A stretch of DNA of 43,911 bases, taken from contig JAICLL010000037.1 of assembly GCA_025927475.1 (NCBI GenBank), positions 1 to 43,911 of the forward strand. Reading direction: 5' to 3'. This stretch comes from Pirellulales bacterium. GTDB lineage: Bacteria; Planctomycetota; Planctomycetia; Pirellulales; JAICIG01. Positions 14,745 to 23,863 of the stretch are shown here, piece by piece. The notes under the pieces are model-generated. The model ran no database searches, was not told the DNA's origin, and saw only the letters and a list, made by a program, of their open reading frames with translations. A program made the position numbers and the translations under genes. Each line of letters starts with the position of its first letter. The stretch's first letter is position 1.

Positions 14745-16799
14745 TTACGTCCCGCCCAGCGAATCGCGCACTCGGCGACAGTCGGGCAGCGAGTCGAGAA
14801 ACAACTTGCCATACGGCTTGGTGGCCACACGCGGATCGAGAATCACCACCGTGCCGCGATCGCCGCGGCTGCGAATCAACCGCCCAAACCCTTGCTTGAG
14901 TTTCAACGCCGCCTCGGGAAGCTGATAGCTTTGAAACGGATTGCCGCCGCCGGCGCGGATCGCCTCCAATCGCGCTTCGAGCAATGGACGGTCGGGCACC
15001 GCGAACGGCAGCCGCGTAATGATGACCGTCTGCAAGGCGTCGCCCTGCACGTCGATGCCTTGCCAGAAACTATCGGTGCCCAGCAGTACGCCCCGCGGGT
15101 TCGCCTTGAACGATTCAACCAGCTTGGTACGCGGCGTGCCGTCGGCTTGGGAATAGAGCGCCAAGTTGCGCTCGGCCAACCAGGGCGTAAGAGCCGTTGC
15201 CGCCTGGCGCAAGTGCTCATGGCTGGTGAACAACACAAAGGCGTGCCCATCGCTGCGGGCCACATAGCGGCGAATGATCTCCAGCGAGGCCCGCTCGAAA
15301 GCGGTCTTTTCCTGCGTGGGGTCGGGCATGTCGGGCAGCAGCACCAGCGTGGCCTGCTCGCGGTAATTGTAGGGGCTGCCCATCGCCCGGCTGTCAGCCT
15401 GCGTCAGGCCCACGCGCGTTTTGAAAAAGTCGAACGAATGCGACCGCCCAGCGGCCAGCGTGGCGCTGGTCATAATGACGCTGGGCACGCGGTCGAAAAG
15501 GTGTTCGCGCAGCACCGGCCCGACGTCGATGGGAGCCGCGCTCAGCGAAAGCCTGGGCCGCTTGCCGCCGACCAGCTCGATCCAATAGACGCTGCCGGCC
15601 TGGGCTTGCTTCAGCCAACCCTCGATCTGCTCGGCTAAAAACTCCAAGCGGTCGCTGGCCGACTGAAAATCGTGCCGATCTTCGGCCTTGGGCAGGCGCT
15701 CGCCGCGGCGCTCCAGGCGCGACGCCAGGCGGCGCAGAGCCGGGCTGATTTGGTTGGCCACGATGTCGGGCTGCGACACGCGGCCGTTCGAGCGGCCTTT
15801 CAACTCTTGCCATTGTGAGACTTCGTAAAAAAAATCGCTCGCCCGGCTGCGGCAGGCGCGCACCTCGTCGGTTTCGTCGTGCAACTTGTGATGGACCAGC
15901 AGCCCGCGGTTGGTCCGCTCGTTGTAGAGTTTATGCAGCACCCAATCGACCTGGGCCGAAGTGATGCTCATGCCCAGATGATCGCCGGCCACGGCTTCGA
16001 GCGTGTGGGCTTCGTCGAAAACGACGACATCATATTCAGGCAAAATGCTGGCGCCGGCCACGCGCAAGGCGAGGTCGCTGAAGAACAGGGCATGATTGAC
16101 CACCAACACCTGGGCGTTCTCCACGCGGCGACGAGCGCGGTAGTAGAAACACGTCTTATACGTATCGCATTTGCGGCCCATGCAGTTGCCGTGGTCGCTG
16201 GCCACCTCGTCCCAGACGCCGGGCATCGGACGATAATCGAGATCGCTCAGCGAGCCGTCGTCGGTCTTCTGGGTCCAGGCTTCGAGCCTCTGCAGCTCGT
16301 GCATCTCGGCCCCAGAGGCAAACAAGCTGCCGCCGCGGGCAACCGCGCTGGCCAATCGCCGCAGGCTGACATAGTTGTGGCGCCCTTTGACAAGCACCGC
16401 GGTAAACTCGCACGGCAACACCGCCTTGAGCAGGGGCAGATCTTTCTGCATCAACTGCTCTTGCAGGCTAATGGTGTGCGTCGAGATGATGACTCGCCGC
16501 GGGCGGGGCTTTGCCGCGTCTTCGCCACCATCGGCCTCGCGCGGCTCTTCCTGGCCTGGGAGCGGCGACTTCGTGGCATGCAGAATGGCCGGCGCCAGAT
16601 AGGCAAAGCTTTTACCTACGCCGGTGCCCGCTTCGACGACCAGGTGACGACGCTGCTGCATGGCCGCCGCCACGGCCTCGGCCATGGCGAGTTGTTGCGG
16701 GCGCAACTCATATTGCTGCAAGCGTCGGGCGATGCGCCCCTGCGGGCCGAGAATCTCGGCGACGGAAAGTTCCGTGGAAATCGGTTCAGGCGTGGCCAT
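14745..16799 (-). CDS. DinG/XPD-family ATP-dependent DNA helicase
   Basis: A superfamily 2 helicase of the DinG/YoaA/XPD group, expected to unwind DNA 5'-3' in repair or R-loop removal. From ATG 16799 it has 684 residues. Motif I is EAGTGVGKS, Ia is [15 protein letters not shown] is in [12 protein letters not shown], and the C-terminal half has [15 protein letters not shown] and [14 protein letters not shown]. In the Fe-S region three cysteines keep the DinG spacing (C-x4-C-x5-C in [13 protein letters not shown]). The first ligand, expected at KGRxNYLC, is replaced by KGRHNYVS, so the cluster may be altered. A TTG at 16835 would add 12 residues. The downstream MBL gene is separated by a repeat-filled spacer. 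Confidence 0.9.
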   Translation of the reverse strand: MATPEPISTELSVAEILGPQGRIARRLQQYELRPQQLAMAEAVAAAMQQRRHLVVEAGTGVGKSFAYLAPAILHATKSPLPGQEEPREADGGEDAAKPRPRRVIISTHTISLQEQLMQKDLPLLKAVLPCEFTAVLVKGRHNYVSLRRLASAVARGGSLFASGAEMHELQRLEAWTQKTDDGSLSDLDYRPMPGVWDEVASDHGNCMGRKCDTYKTCFYYRARRRVENAQVLVVNHALFFSDLALRVAGASILPEYDVVVFDEAHTLEAVAGDHLGMSITSAQVDWVLHKLYNERTNRGLLVHHKLHDETDEVRACRSRASDFFYEVSQWQELKGRSNGRVSQPDIVANQISPALRRLASRLERRGERLPKAEDRHDFQSASDRLEFLAEQIEGWLKQAQAGSVYWIELVGGKRPRLSLSAAPIDVGPVLREHLFDRVPSVIMTSATLAAGRSHSFDFFKTRVGLTQADSRAMGSPYNYREQATLVLLPDMPDPTQEKTAFERASLEIIRRYVARSDGHAFVLFTSHEHLRQAATALTPWLAERNLALYSQADGTPRTKLVESFKANPRGVLLGTDSFWQGIDVQGDALQTVIITRLPFAVPDRPLLEARLEAIRAGGGNPFQSYQLPEAALKLKQGFGRLIRSRGDRGTVVILDPRVATKPYGKLFLDSLPDCRRVRDSLGGT

Positions 16800-16888
16800 A
16801 TGGCTGAGCGAATTGCCGCGAGGGGTCGAAGCCAAATTCTACCACAGCCGGGGGCAGGTGTTTAGTGCTCATGGGGCTGGGACACCGA

Positions 16889-16918
16889 GGCATCGCCAAG
16901 GCTCTGCCCCTGCCACCG
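16889..16918. repeat. Dispersed repeat copy (GCATCGCCAAGGCTCTGCCCC type)
   Basis: This copy matches 6953-6985 and 2607-2634, sharing GGCATCG-CAAG-CTCTGCCCC-GCCACCG with a few differences. It lies between the M50/HlyD gene and the helicase gene. Confidence 0.6.
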
Positions 16919-16953
16919 GGCGCGAGGCGAGGTGGCGAAGCGGCGAAATCAAC

Positions 16954-19407
16954 TTACCACCAGAACTCGGTGCGGATGAAGCTCATCACGTAGTCGGCGG
17001 CGATCTCGCCGAGCGGCCGGCGGCCGCAATAGATGCGCGCGTAGCCGGTCATCTCGGGCTTCAAGTCGGGCGAGACATCGGCCAGCCGGCTGTAGATGGT
17101 CACCGTGCTCTGCTCGTCGCCGCTGGTGGCCGAAGGAGCGATCCGCTCGACTTCGGCCTCAAAGGTTTCGTACGGCAGCGCGCGGGCCTTGAGCTCGACG
17201 GTCTGGCCAGGCTCGACCTTCGAGACTTTGCACTCGTCGAGCGTGATCTCGACTTCCAGGTTGCGTGCTTCTTCAATTTCGCAAATCAGCGACCCCTCTT
17301 CAAAATACTCGCCCACGCGGTCTTGAAAATGCGGCGTCGTAATCACGCCATCGACGTGGCTAAACAGCGACAGCTTTTTCTGCTGACCTTTAAGAAAGGC
17401 CAGCTCTTCTTGTTGCCGCGCCAGCGACGCCTCGGCCGCTTTGATCTCTTCTTCGCGGTTGCCGGCTTCGAGCAGGGTGAGGGCGGCTTTGGCCTCGGCC
17501 ATTTCCTTCTCGCGGCGGGCCAGTTCTTCTTCGGCCTTCAAGGTGCCGGTGCTGACGGCCGCGGCTTTTTCGCTTTCGGCCTGGGCCAGTTCGGCCTTGG
17601 CGACTTTGACGTTGGTCTGCGCCTCGTGCAATTGCTCTTCGGTAATCACGCGCTTGCGCTGCAGCCCCTTGGCTTTCCGGGCGGTTTCCAGCGCCTGCTT
17701 GAGCTGAACGCTGACTTGGATCTTGCGCTGATCGAGCCGGTTCAGGTTGTCGTCAAAGGCGTCGCGGCTGCGCTTGAGATCGGCCTCGGCCAGATCGCGC
17801 CACTCGACGGCGCGATCGACCCGTTGCCGGGCATCATCGAGCTCTTCCTGGCTGGCGCCGGTTTTGAGCAGCTCCAAGTTCGCCTCGGTCTCGCGGATTT
17901 CGGCTTTTTTCTGGGCGGTCCGGCTCTCGAGTTCCGGCACTTCCAGCAGCGCCACCCGCTCGCCCGGCGAGACGTGCTGTCCCTCGTCGCCGGCGACCTC
18001 CTTCAAAAAGGCCGCCAACGGAGCGCGCACCTGCATGTGGGTGAGCGGCTGCACTTGAAACGTGCCGCTGACGCGCTGCTCGATTTTTACGAAGGTCAGG
18101 ATTGCCCCTACGGCCACGAAAGCCGCGCACCACAACAGCGTTCGGTTACGTCGCGTGAGCACCATTTGTCTCGCCTCGTCTGCTAGCAATCCGTTGAACA
18201 TGACTCGGGTGGCCACCAGCGCCAACGGCGCGACTAGCAGCACCGCTCCCACGTGACCCACCCAACCATCGACCATCTTTCCCATCGCCAGCAACATGGC
18301 TGCCAGCAGCCCCAACGACACGCACCAACACGTCACCCCATAGACCAGCAGCACCCCAGGCCGCGGCCCGCACTCAGGCCGGCTCGCACCCCACAACAGC
18401 CAACGCAAATGCGCGGCCACGCATTCCAGCGCCCGCTGCCGGAGATTGACAATTTCCAACACATCGCTGAGCAAATAGTAGCCGTCGAGCTTGATGAACG
18501 GGGTGAAGTTGACGAGCACCCGCACGCCCGACACCGAGACCACCACCCACGCCAAATAATTGACCAGGGTGTCTTGCATCGTCAGCCGCCAGACAAACAC
18601 CGCCAGTGACCAAAGAAACAGCTCGAAATACCCGCCGGCAAACGTGACCGCCAGCCGCTGACGTTTCTGGCCCAGCAACCAGGCGTCGGATACGTTGCAG
18701 AAAAACGCCGGCATGAAAAAGATCAGCAGGAAGCCGATTTCATGGACTTCGCCGCCGTAGTGCTTGCAGGTGAGTCCATGAGCGCTTTCATGCAGCAACG
18801 TTACAAACAGCAGCGTCAATCCGCCCAACACGATCGTCTGCCACCGCAGATCGGCAAAATGGCTCACCAGTTCCTGCCGGTTGCTCCACGTTACGCATAA
18901 CGCCACCGCGATCGAGAGGGCGGAAAGCGCCAGGAAGGTGCGTGTCCAGAAGAACCGCAGATGGGGTTCGAGCCGGTCGAAGAGCCGGTTGGGATCGAAC
19001 AAGCTTTTACGCCAGGCCAAAATGCTTTGCCGCACACGCGGAGATCGTGCGTTTTCGGAAGCCGCCGGGCTGCCGATCTGCGGAGATGTGGCCGGCGCGG
19101 TGCTCGAAGTGGGAACGTTCGCCAGCGGCGCGGGTTCTTGCTCGAGCAGGCCGCGCGAGTGGGCCAAGGCCAGGAAGTCGTCGAGATCTTCCTCGGCCAG
19201 TTCGTCGTTGAAGCGCGCCGCGAATTCCTGGCGGACAGCCGCCCGGTCGCGCTGGCCATCGAGCAACTCCAGCAAGAACCGCTCGCGCGGCCCGAGCCGG
19301 AAAAATGCCTGTCGCCGCGGATCTTTCACAACGAATCGCCCATCACTGCCGGGCGGGCTGAACACAAAATCGCGGCGAGCGAGCGGTAGTTGGGCCGTCG
19401 GTACCAT
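16954..19407 (-). CDS. PqqD-like / M50 metalloprotease / HlyD adaptor fusion
   Basis: A large inner-membrane protein, 817 residues, joining three modules. Residues ~14-92 form a PqqD-like winged-helix domain of the kind that acts as a RiPP recognition element (FVVKDPRRQAFFRLGPRERF, then an acidic helical part). Residues ~155-450 have about eight membrane helices with the M50 site-2-protease zinc motif HESAH (206-210) and the third-ligand motif NFTPFIKLDGYY (300-311, Asp308). Residues ~450-817 are a HlyD-type adaptor with a beta-barrel/lipoyl split around a long coiled coil (about 490-680). This resembles proteins annotated as peptide zinc metalloprotease YydH. Its ATG is 23 bp after a 66-residue peptide gene, which suggests that it recognises, cleaves and exports that peptide. 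The export partner (ABC or TolC-like) is not in the window. Confidence 0.88.
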   Translation of the reverse strand: MVPTAQLPLARRDFVFSPPGSDGRFVVKDPRRQAFFRLGPRERFLLELLDGQRDRAAVRQEFAARFNDELAEEDLDDFLALAHSRGLLEQEPAPLANVPTSSTAPATSPQIGSPAASENARSPRVRQSILAWRKSLFDPNRLFDRLEPHLRFFWTRTFLALSALSIAVALCVTWSNRQELVSHFADLRWQTIVLGGLTLLFVTLLHESAHGLTCKHYGGEVHEIGFLLIFFMPAFFCNVSDAWLLGQKRQRLAVTFAGGYFELFLWSLAVFVWRLTMQDTLVNYLAWVVVSVSGVRVLVNFTPFIKLDGYYLLSDVLEIVNLRQRALECVAAHLRWLLWGASRPECGPRPGVLLVYGVTCWCVSLGLLAAMLLAMGKMVDGWVGHVGAVLLVAPLALVATRVMFNGLLADEARQMVLTRRNRTLLWCAAFVAVGAILTFVKIEQRVSGTFQVQPLTHMQVRAPLAAFLKEVAGDEGQHVSPGERVALLEVPELESRTAQKKAEIRETEANLELLKTGASQEELDDARQRVDRAVEWRDLAEADLKRSRDAFDDNLNRLDQRKIQVSVQLKQALETARKAKGLQRKRVITEEQLHEAQTNVKVAKAELAQAESEKAAAVSTGTLKAEEELARREKEMAEAKAALTLLEAGNREEEIKAAEASLARQQEELAFLKGQQKKLSLFSHVDGVITTPHFQDRVGEYFEEGSLICEIEEARNLEVEITLDECKVSKVEPGQTVELKARALPYETFEAEVERIAPSATSGDEQSTVTIYSRLADVSPDLKPEMTGYARIYCGRRPLGEIAADYVMSFIRTEFWW

Positions 19408-19430
19408 GCGAACGACTCACGCAGGACAGT

Positions 19431-19631
19431 CTACGAGGGATAGACGAAGAACGACCCCGCGTTTGCCGTCTGAGGTGGCGGCGGGTCATATCCGATGAAG
19501 TACACGTTCTGCGTTTCCCCGCCGCCGCTGTGATGGGCGGTTGTATCGCCGCCCAGCGCCATTGCGCTGGGAGCAATCCGCTCTTCAAGTGGTTCGATTT
19601 CGAACAGGTGTTGTTTGACTTCGCGTTGCAT
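19431..19631 (-). CDS. 66-residue peptide with EPLEERIAPS motif; candidate substrate of the M50/HlyD protein
   Basis: A small gene directly upstream of, and co-oriented with, the PqqD/M50/HlyD fusion (23-bp gap). The N-terminal part is charged (MQREVKQHLFEIEPLEERIA). It is followed by a likely processing zone around APSAMALGG and a C-terminal segment rich in Gly, His, Pro, Asn and aromatics (HHSGGGETQNVYFIGYDPP, ending SFFVYPS). There is no Cys or Trp. EPLEERIAPS resembles the LEPR-type N-terminal sorting motifs known from planctomycete surface proteins. The layout, a charged leader plus a small aromatic core next to a recognition-domain protease/exporter, is that of a RiPP or bacteriocin-like precursor. 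ATG 19631 is preceded by a weak GAG-containing ribosome site. Function is inferred from position only. Confidence 0.7.
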   Translation of the reverse strand: MQREVKQHLFEIEPLEERIAPSAMALGGDTTAHHSGGGETQNVYFIGYDPPPPQTANAGSFFVYPS

Positions 19632-19885
19632 TTTTGAGCTCGGTTCTCTTTAGGCGGCCGGCAAGAAACTTCGGCCCCGTTACGGCGACATGGTTATGCA
19701 CACTTCGTGCCGCGCCAGTGCCGCTTGCTTTGGGGAGTGACGATGCCGCCTATTCGAACCTGCGACGCACCGGCGCCGACCGACACAGCCGGAGCGTAAA
19801 ATTGGCCCATTAGAGGGGGGCCGGTCGACGCGTCGTGCGATCCGCGCTAAAATGTTCGCTGGCAGAGATAATCCAGGAATACGAG
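19632..19885. promoter_or_regulatory. Divergent promoter region between peptide gene and halogenase-like gene
   Basis: A 254-bp gap separates the leftward peptide/exporter operon from the rightward FAD enzyme. Both transcription units must start here if the plus-strand gene begins at 19886. AT-richer patches occur at 19660-19672 and 19796-19818, but no convincing -35/-10 pair was found. No other gene is visible. Confidence 0.4.
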
Positions 19886-21139
19886 ATGAGCGATACCCAA
19901 GATGATGTGCCCGTAGTCGTCGTTGGCGGCGGGCCGGCGGGCTCGACCGCCGCCACTCTGATCGCCGACCAAGGCCATCGGGTGGTGCTGTTTGAGCGCG
20001 AGCATTTCCCGCGATTTCACATCGGCGAATCGCTGATTCCAGAGACTTACTGGGTTTTGAAGCGGCTGGGCATGCTGCCCAAATTGCGCGACAGCCATTT
20101 TGTCAAGAAATACAGCGTGCAGTTTGTCAACGAGCACGGCAAGCTTTCGGAGCCCTTCTATTTTGTCGAACACAAGCCGCACGAATCGTCGCAAACCTGG
20201 CAAGTCGTTCGCAGCGAGTTCGACCAAATGCTGCTCGACAATGCCCGTGAGCATGGCGTTGAGGCGCAGGAAGGCGTACGCGTGCTGGACGTGGTGTTCG
20301 AGGGCGACCGGGCGGTCGGGGTTCGCGTGCAGCACGAGGACGGTAGCCAGCGGCAGGTGCGCTGCCGCGTGGTGGTCGACGCCAGCGGCCAAAGCTCGCT
20401 GATCATGAGCCGGCTCGGGCTGCGGCAGTGGGATCCCGAGCTGAAAAAGGCGGCGCTGTGGACCTATTTTGAAGGCGCTTACCGCGACACCGGCCGCGAC
20501 GAAGGGACCACGTTGGTGCTGCGGACCGAAGGCAAAAAGGGCTGGTTCTGGTACATTCCGCAGCACAATGACGTCGTCAGCGTGGGCGTCGTTGCCAGTC
20601 ACGATTATTTATTCCGCAATCGGACCAGCAGCGATTACGAGACGATTTACAACGAAGAGGTGGCCCGGTGCCCTGGCCTGCACTCACGATTGGCGGGAGC
20701 GAAGCGAGTCGATGAATTCCGCGTGGCCAAGGAATATACCTATCGCGCGTCCCGCGCCTCGGGCGACGGCTGGGTGCTGGTGGGAGACGCTTTTGGCTTT
20801 CTCGACCCGCTCTATTCGTCGGGCGTATTGTTGGCGCTGAAGTCGGGGCAATTGGCCGCCGACGCCGTGGCCGAGGGGCTGGCCAAGGGCGACACCTCGG
20901 CGGCCCAGCTTGGCAAGTGGGAGGCCAATTTTCGTCGCGGCATGGATCGCATGCGCCGCCTGGTATGCGAATTCTACGACGGCTTCAGCTTCGGCCGCTT
21001 CGTGCAGCGACATCCGCACCTGAAAGGCCATCTGACCGATTTGCTCATCGGCGACTTGTTTCACGACAAGGTGGACGACGTGGTGGCGCCGATGAACGCG
21101 ATGCGCGCGGAATTTGCCGCGACGCGAAACGCCGACTGA
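19886..21139 (+). CDS. FAD-dependent halogenase-like oxidoreductase
   Basis: A flavoprotein monooxygenase of the flavin-dependent halogenase/geranylgeranyl reductase superfamily, 417 residues from ATG 19886 (AGGA eight bases upstream). The FAD-binding GGGPAGS is at 14-20. FHIGESLIPETYWVLKRLG (44-62) is the GES block. Lys74-Lys75 (HFVKKYSVQF) lies where halogenases carry their catalytic lysine. The halogenase fingerprint WxWxIP is intact as WFWYIP (220-225). GDAFGFLDPLYSSGV closes the FAD site. It is often annotated as tryptophan 7-halogenase in planctomycetes, but that substrate is unproven. It is divergent from the peptide/exporter operon, raising the possibility that it modifies the peptide. 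It could instead be a reductase lacking halogenating activity. Confidence 0.82.
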   Translation: MSDTQDDVPVVVVGGGPAGSTAATLIADQGHRVVLFEREHFPRFHIGESLIPETYWVLKRLGMLPKLRDSHFVKKYSVQFVNEHGKLSEPFYFVEHKPHESSQTWQVVRSEFDQMLLDNAREHGVEAQEGVRVLDVVFEGDRAVGVRVQHEDGSQRQVRCRVVVDASGQSSLIMSRLGLRQWDPELKKAALWTYFEGAYRDTGRDEGTTLVLRTEGKKGWFWYIPQHNDVVSVGVVASHDYLFRNRTSSDYETIYNEEVARCPGLHSRLAGAKRVDEFRVAKEYTYRASRASGDGWVLVGDAFGFLDPLYSSGVLLALKSGQLAADAVAEGLAKGDTSAAQLGKWEANFRRGMDRMRRLVCEFYDGFSFGRFVQRHPHLKGHLTDLLIGDLFHDKVDDVVAPMNAMRAEFAATRNAD

Positions 21140-21150
21140 GGGTTCGGGGT

Positions 21151-22317
21151 TCACAGTTCAGCGCGTGCAATCGGCATGGGTGCCGGTTTCCGCGGCGCGC
21201 CAGCGATGATTGATTCGGGGCGAGCGACTCGCCCCCGAACCCTGAAGCGTTCGCATGCCGCCGCGCCGGCCAGCATCAGGCGGCTTGGAATCCGATTCGG
21301 CGCAATGGTGATGCGGCCCACCGGGTAAGTCTGGGTACTCCATTTGGCGGTGGCGGAGGTCAACGGTCCCCAAAAATCGACCCGCGCGGTCTCGCCGTCG
21401 TTATGAAACCGTTCCAGCAGCATTGCCCGCAGCAACTGGCCCGGCGAAAAATGGGCGTACGCCGGATCGTAACCGACTTTGGCTGAATAATAGGTCCCTT
21501 TCGCGCGATAGCCGTACTCGCAGGCGATTGCCTTCCCCTCGTGCCGCAAGAAGCTGAGTTGCAATTGCCCCCAGTCGGCCAGGCGCTGTGCCTGTCGCAA
21601 GTGCCAATCGAACATGCCGGGCGAGCGCATGAGCGAGGTGCCGGCGCGGCCTTTCCAGCTTTGATCTTCAATCTCACACGCCAGCCGAAAGAGCCGCTCA
21701 ACCTGACCCGGCAGAAATTCGCGGTGGATGTCGAGCGTGAGCTGGCCGGCACGTTCTGCTCGCTTGCGCGCCTTTCGCAAGTGCCGGCGGTGGTTGCCCG
21801 ACCAAAGCGACTCATATTCGCGCCACGTCGCCTGCGTGACCACCTGGCCGACCTGGCCGATTGGCGTGACGTGCCAGGTCATCGAGCATTGCCGCAGCGC
21901 CGGCAGCAGCAATTGCCACCGCTTCGAAGCATAGGCGACGGGCGCCAGGCGAAGCAGCGGCCACGATAAACCGTTGAGTCCTTCCGCCAGCGGCTGCAAC
22001 GCGTCTTGCAAATTGGCCTGTGGATCGGACAGCAGATCGCCGCAAAGTCCCCATGCATTTGCCGGCAGATTGCCGATCCGAAAAGGCCGCACGCCACCTG
22101 CGACGAGTGGCAGCGCGGCCACAAAATTGCCGCCATGCTCAACCGCCAGGCCGCGGAATGCCGCCCGTGGAGCAAACTGCTCGATCCACTGAGCGATGAG
22201 CTCCGCCCGTGCCGTCGGCGCCGAGACATCACTGCGATACCACAGTTCGTCCCAGTGCGGCGCGGCGGCCCGCAAATCAGCGGCAGATCGGAGTTGTATC
22301 AGCTTGAAGTCGGCCAT
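21151..22317 (-). CDS. CelD-type GNAT acyltransferase, copy 3
   Basis: A third acyltransferase of the CelD/Acetyltransf_6 type, 388 residues from ATG 22317. The recognisable core is YESLWSGNHRRHLRKARKRA (near 190), then YGYRAKGTYYSAKVGYDPAY and ARVDFWGPLTSATAKW. This core parallels SKSHRKQLRR, YAYQSGIDPE and FDLLRGDEAYKAHW of the tandem pair at 2606-4962, but the sequence is much more diverged. It converges with the halogenase-like gene, with an 11-bp gap between stops. An in-frame upstream start at 22368 would add 17 residues lacking the fold. The substrate is unknown; modification of a polysaccharide, lipid or peptide is possible. Confidence 0.78.
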   Translation of the reverse strand: MADFKLIQLRSAADLRAAAPHWDELWYRSDVSAPTARAELIAQWIEQFAPRAAFRGLAVEHGGNFVAALPLVAGGVRPFRIGNLPANAWGLCGDLLSDPQANLQDALQPLAEGLNGLSWPLLRLAPVAYASKRWQLLLPALRQCSMTWHVTPIGQVGQVVTQATWREYESLWSGNHRRHLRKARKRAERAGQLTLDIHREFLPGQVERLFRLACEIEDQSWKGRAGTSLMRSPGMFDWHLRQAQRLADWGQLQLSFLRHEGKAIACEYGYRAKGTYYSAKVGYDPAYAHFSPGQLLRAMLLERFHNDGETARVDFWGPLTSATAKWSTQTYPVGRITIAPNRIPSRLMLAGAAACERFRVRGRVARPESIIAGAPRKPAPMPIARAEL

Positions 22318-22389
22318 AGCTCGCTTCCGGTGCCCAAGTCTACGTCGCGGCAGACACCCGCATGTCACGGGATTTGGTCGTGCCGCCGG

Positions 22390-22409
22390 ATGCGCACGGC
22401 CGTGCGCAT
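22390..22409. promoter_or_regulatory. Perfect 20-bp palindrome upstream of the third acyltransferase
   Basis: ATGCGCACGG followed by its exact complement lies 72 bp before ATG 22317, between that gene and the clpX terminator. Dyad symmetry of this length with no loop suits a dimeric repressor operator, but no regulator gene is nearby, and a dispersed repeat is also possible. Confidence 0.45.
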
Positions 22410-22454
22410 TGCCCTACTTATGAGGGGGGCCACCGCTCGCGAACGCACGCGCCA

Positions 22455-22499
22455 ATAAAAAACGGGCCCGGAACCAACCCAATGTCGGTCCCGGGCCCG
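22455..22499 (-). terminator. Rho-independent terminator of clpX
   Basis: On the minus strand a 13-bp GC-rich stem (CGGGCCCGGGACC paired with GGTTCCGGGCCCG, one mismatch) with an 11-nt loop is followed by a T6 tract. It lies 75 bp after the clpX stop codon. Confidence 0.9.
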
Positions 22500-22573
22500 C
22501 TTCGTTGAAGCGCCCATGACTTAACCCCCGGCGGCGTTTGGCAAAACGCAACAAACGGCGCCGGGCTTGAACG

Positions 22574-23863
22574 TCACGCGCTCTTTTGAATCGGTTCCAC
22601 AATCGGAAAGACTTGCTGCCGCCCACGAACCACTTCGGGCGTGATCAGATAACGCTTGCCGGCGCCTTGGTCGGGCAGGTCGAACAGCACGTCGAGCATC
22701 ACCTCTTCTATGATCGACCGAAGACCCCGCGCGCCTGTTTCTTTTTCCTGCGCTCGTTCGGCCACCGCTCGCAACGCCTCTTGCGTAAAGTGCAACTCGG
22801 CGTTTTCCATCTCAAACAGCTTTTGATATTGCCGCACCAGCGCGTTGCGCGGCTCTTGCAACACCCGCACCAGCGAGTCGACATCGAGCGGCTGCAACGC
22901 CGATGTCACCGGCAAACGGCCCACCAACTCGGGAATCAGCCCAAACTCCAGCACGTCGTCGCTGGTCACCTGGGGCAGCAGGGCCGCCAGGTCGTTCTCG
23001 TTGTGCTGGTTGGCGCCGTCCTGGCCGAAGCCAATCGTGCGCCGGCCCAGCCGCTTGGCGATGATTTTCTCGATGCCGACAAACGTGCCGCCACAGATGA
23101 ACAGAATGTTGCTGGTGTCCATCTGAATGTACTGCTGCTCGGGATGCTTCCGTCCGCCCTGCGGCGGAACGTTGGCCATGGTCCCTTCGAGCATTTTGAG
23201 CAAGGCTTGTTGCACGCCCTCGCCCGACACGTCGCGCGTGATCGAAACATTCTGGCTGGTTTTGCCGATCTTGTCGATCTCGTCGATGTAGAGTACGCCG
23301 CGCTGGGCGCTTTCCAGATCGAAGTCGGCGGCGTGCAGCAGCTTCAGCAGCAGATTCTCGACATCCTCACCCACGTAGCCCGCCTCGGTGAGCGTGGTGG
23401 CGTCGCCAATGGCAAACGGCACGTTGAGCATGCGGGCCAGCGTGCGGGCCAGCAGCGTCTTGCCCGAGCCGGTCGGCCCGATCAGCAGAATGTTCGACTT
23501 GTCGATTTCGACATCCGAACCTTCGCTGCCCAACATGAGCCGCTTGTAATGGGTGTGAACGGCGACGGAGAGGACCTTTTTGGCCGCCTCTTGGCCGATC
23601 ACATATTCGTCGAGTTTGACTTTAATCTCGCGCGGCGAAGGCACCTTGCTGAACAGCGGCTTGCTGCTGCCGCGCCGTCGACGCTCTTGATCGAGAATCG
23701 ACTGGCAAAGTTCGATGCACTCGCCACAGATATAGACGTCGCCGGGCCCCTCGACCAAGGGACCGACGTCGCGATAACTTTTGCGGCAAAACGAACAGAA
23801 GGCATTTTTTTTGGTGGTGCCTCCACCACGGCGACCTCCGGTCACATCCCTACTTGAGGGCAT
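22574..23863 (-). CDS. clpX: ATP-dependent Clp protease ATP-binding subunit ClpX
   Basis: An AAA+ unfoldase that delivers substrates to the ClpP peptidase. It has 429 residues. The N-terminal zinc-binding domain has Cys23, Cys26, Cys46 and Cys49 (CSFC and CGEC). The Walker A GPTGSGKT is at 129-136, Walker [10 protein letters not shown] at about 191-199, and the sensor and C-terminal motifs include ELVGRLPV and [15 protein letters not shown]. The start has a strong ribosome-binding site (AAAGGAG, six bases upstream of ATG). No clpP is adjacent in this window, unlike the common clpP-clpX arrangement. A strong terminator follows. The assignment is secure. Confidence 0.98.
   Translation of the reverse strand: MPSSRDVTGGRRGGGTTKKNAFCSFCRKSYRDVGPLVEGPGDVYICGECIELCQSILDQERRRRGSSKPLFSKVPSPREIKVKLDEYVIGQEAAKKVLSVAVHTHYKRLMLGSEGSDVEIDKSNILLIGPTGSGKTLLARTLARMLNVPFAIGDATTLTEAGYVGEDVENLLLKLLHAADFDLESAQRGVLYIDEIDKIGKTSQNVSITRDVSGEGVQQALLKMLEGTMANVPPQGGRKHPEQQYIQMDTSNILFICGGTFVGIEKIIAKRLGRRTIGFGQDGANQHNENDLAALLPQVTSDDVLEFGLIPELVGRLPVTSALQPLDVDSLVRVLQEPRNALVRQYQKLFEMENAELHFTQEALRAVAERAQEKETGARGLRSIIEEVMLDVLFDLPDQGAGKRYLITPEVVRGRQQVFPIVEPIQKSA

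Noticed and set aside
13652-14830. 392-residue version of the ferredoxin-MBL protein
   Set aside because: The extra 105 N-terminal residues are encoded by repeats, including an EPEAQA-type element, and overlap the helicase coding end; the ferredoxin domain begins right after ATG 14515.
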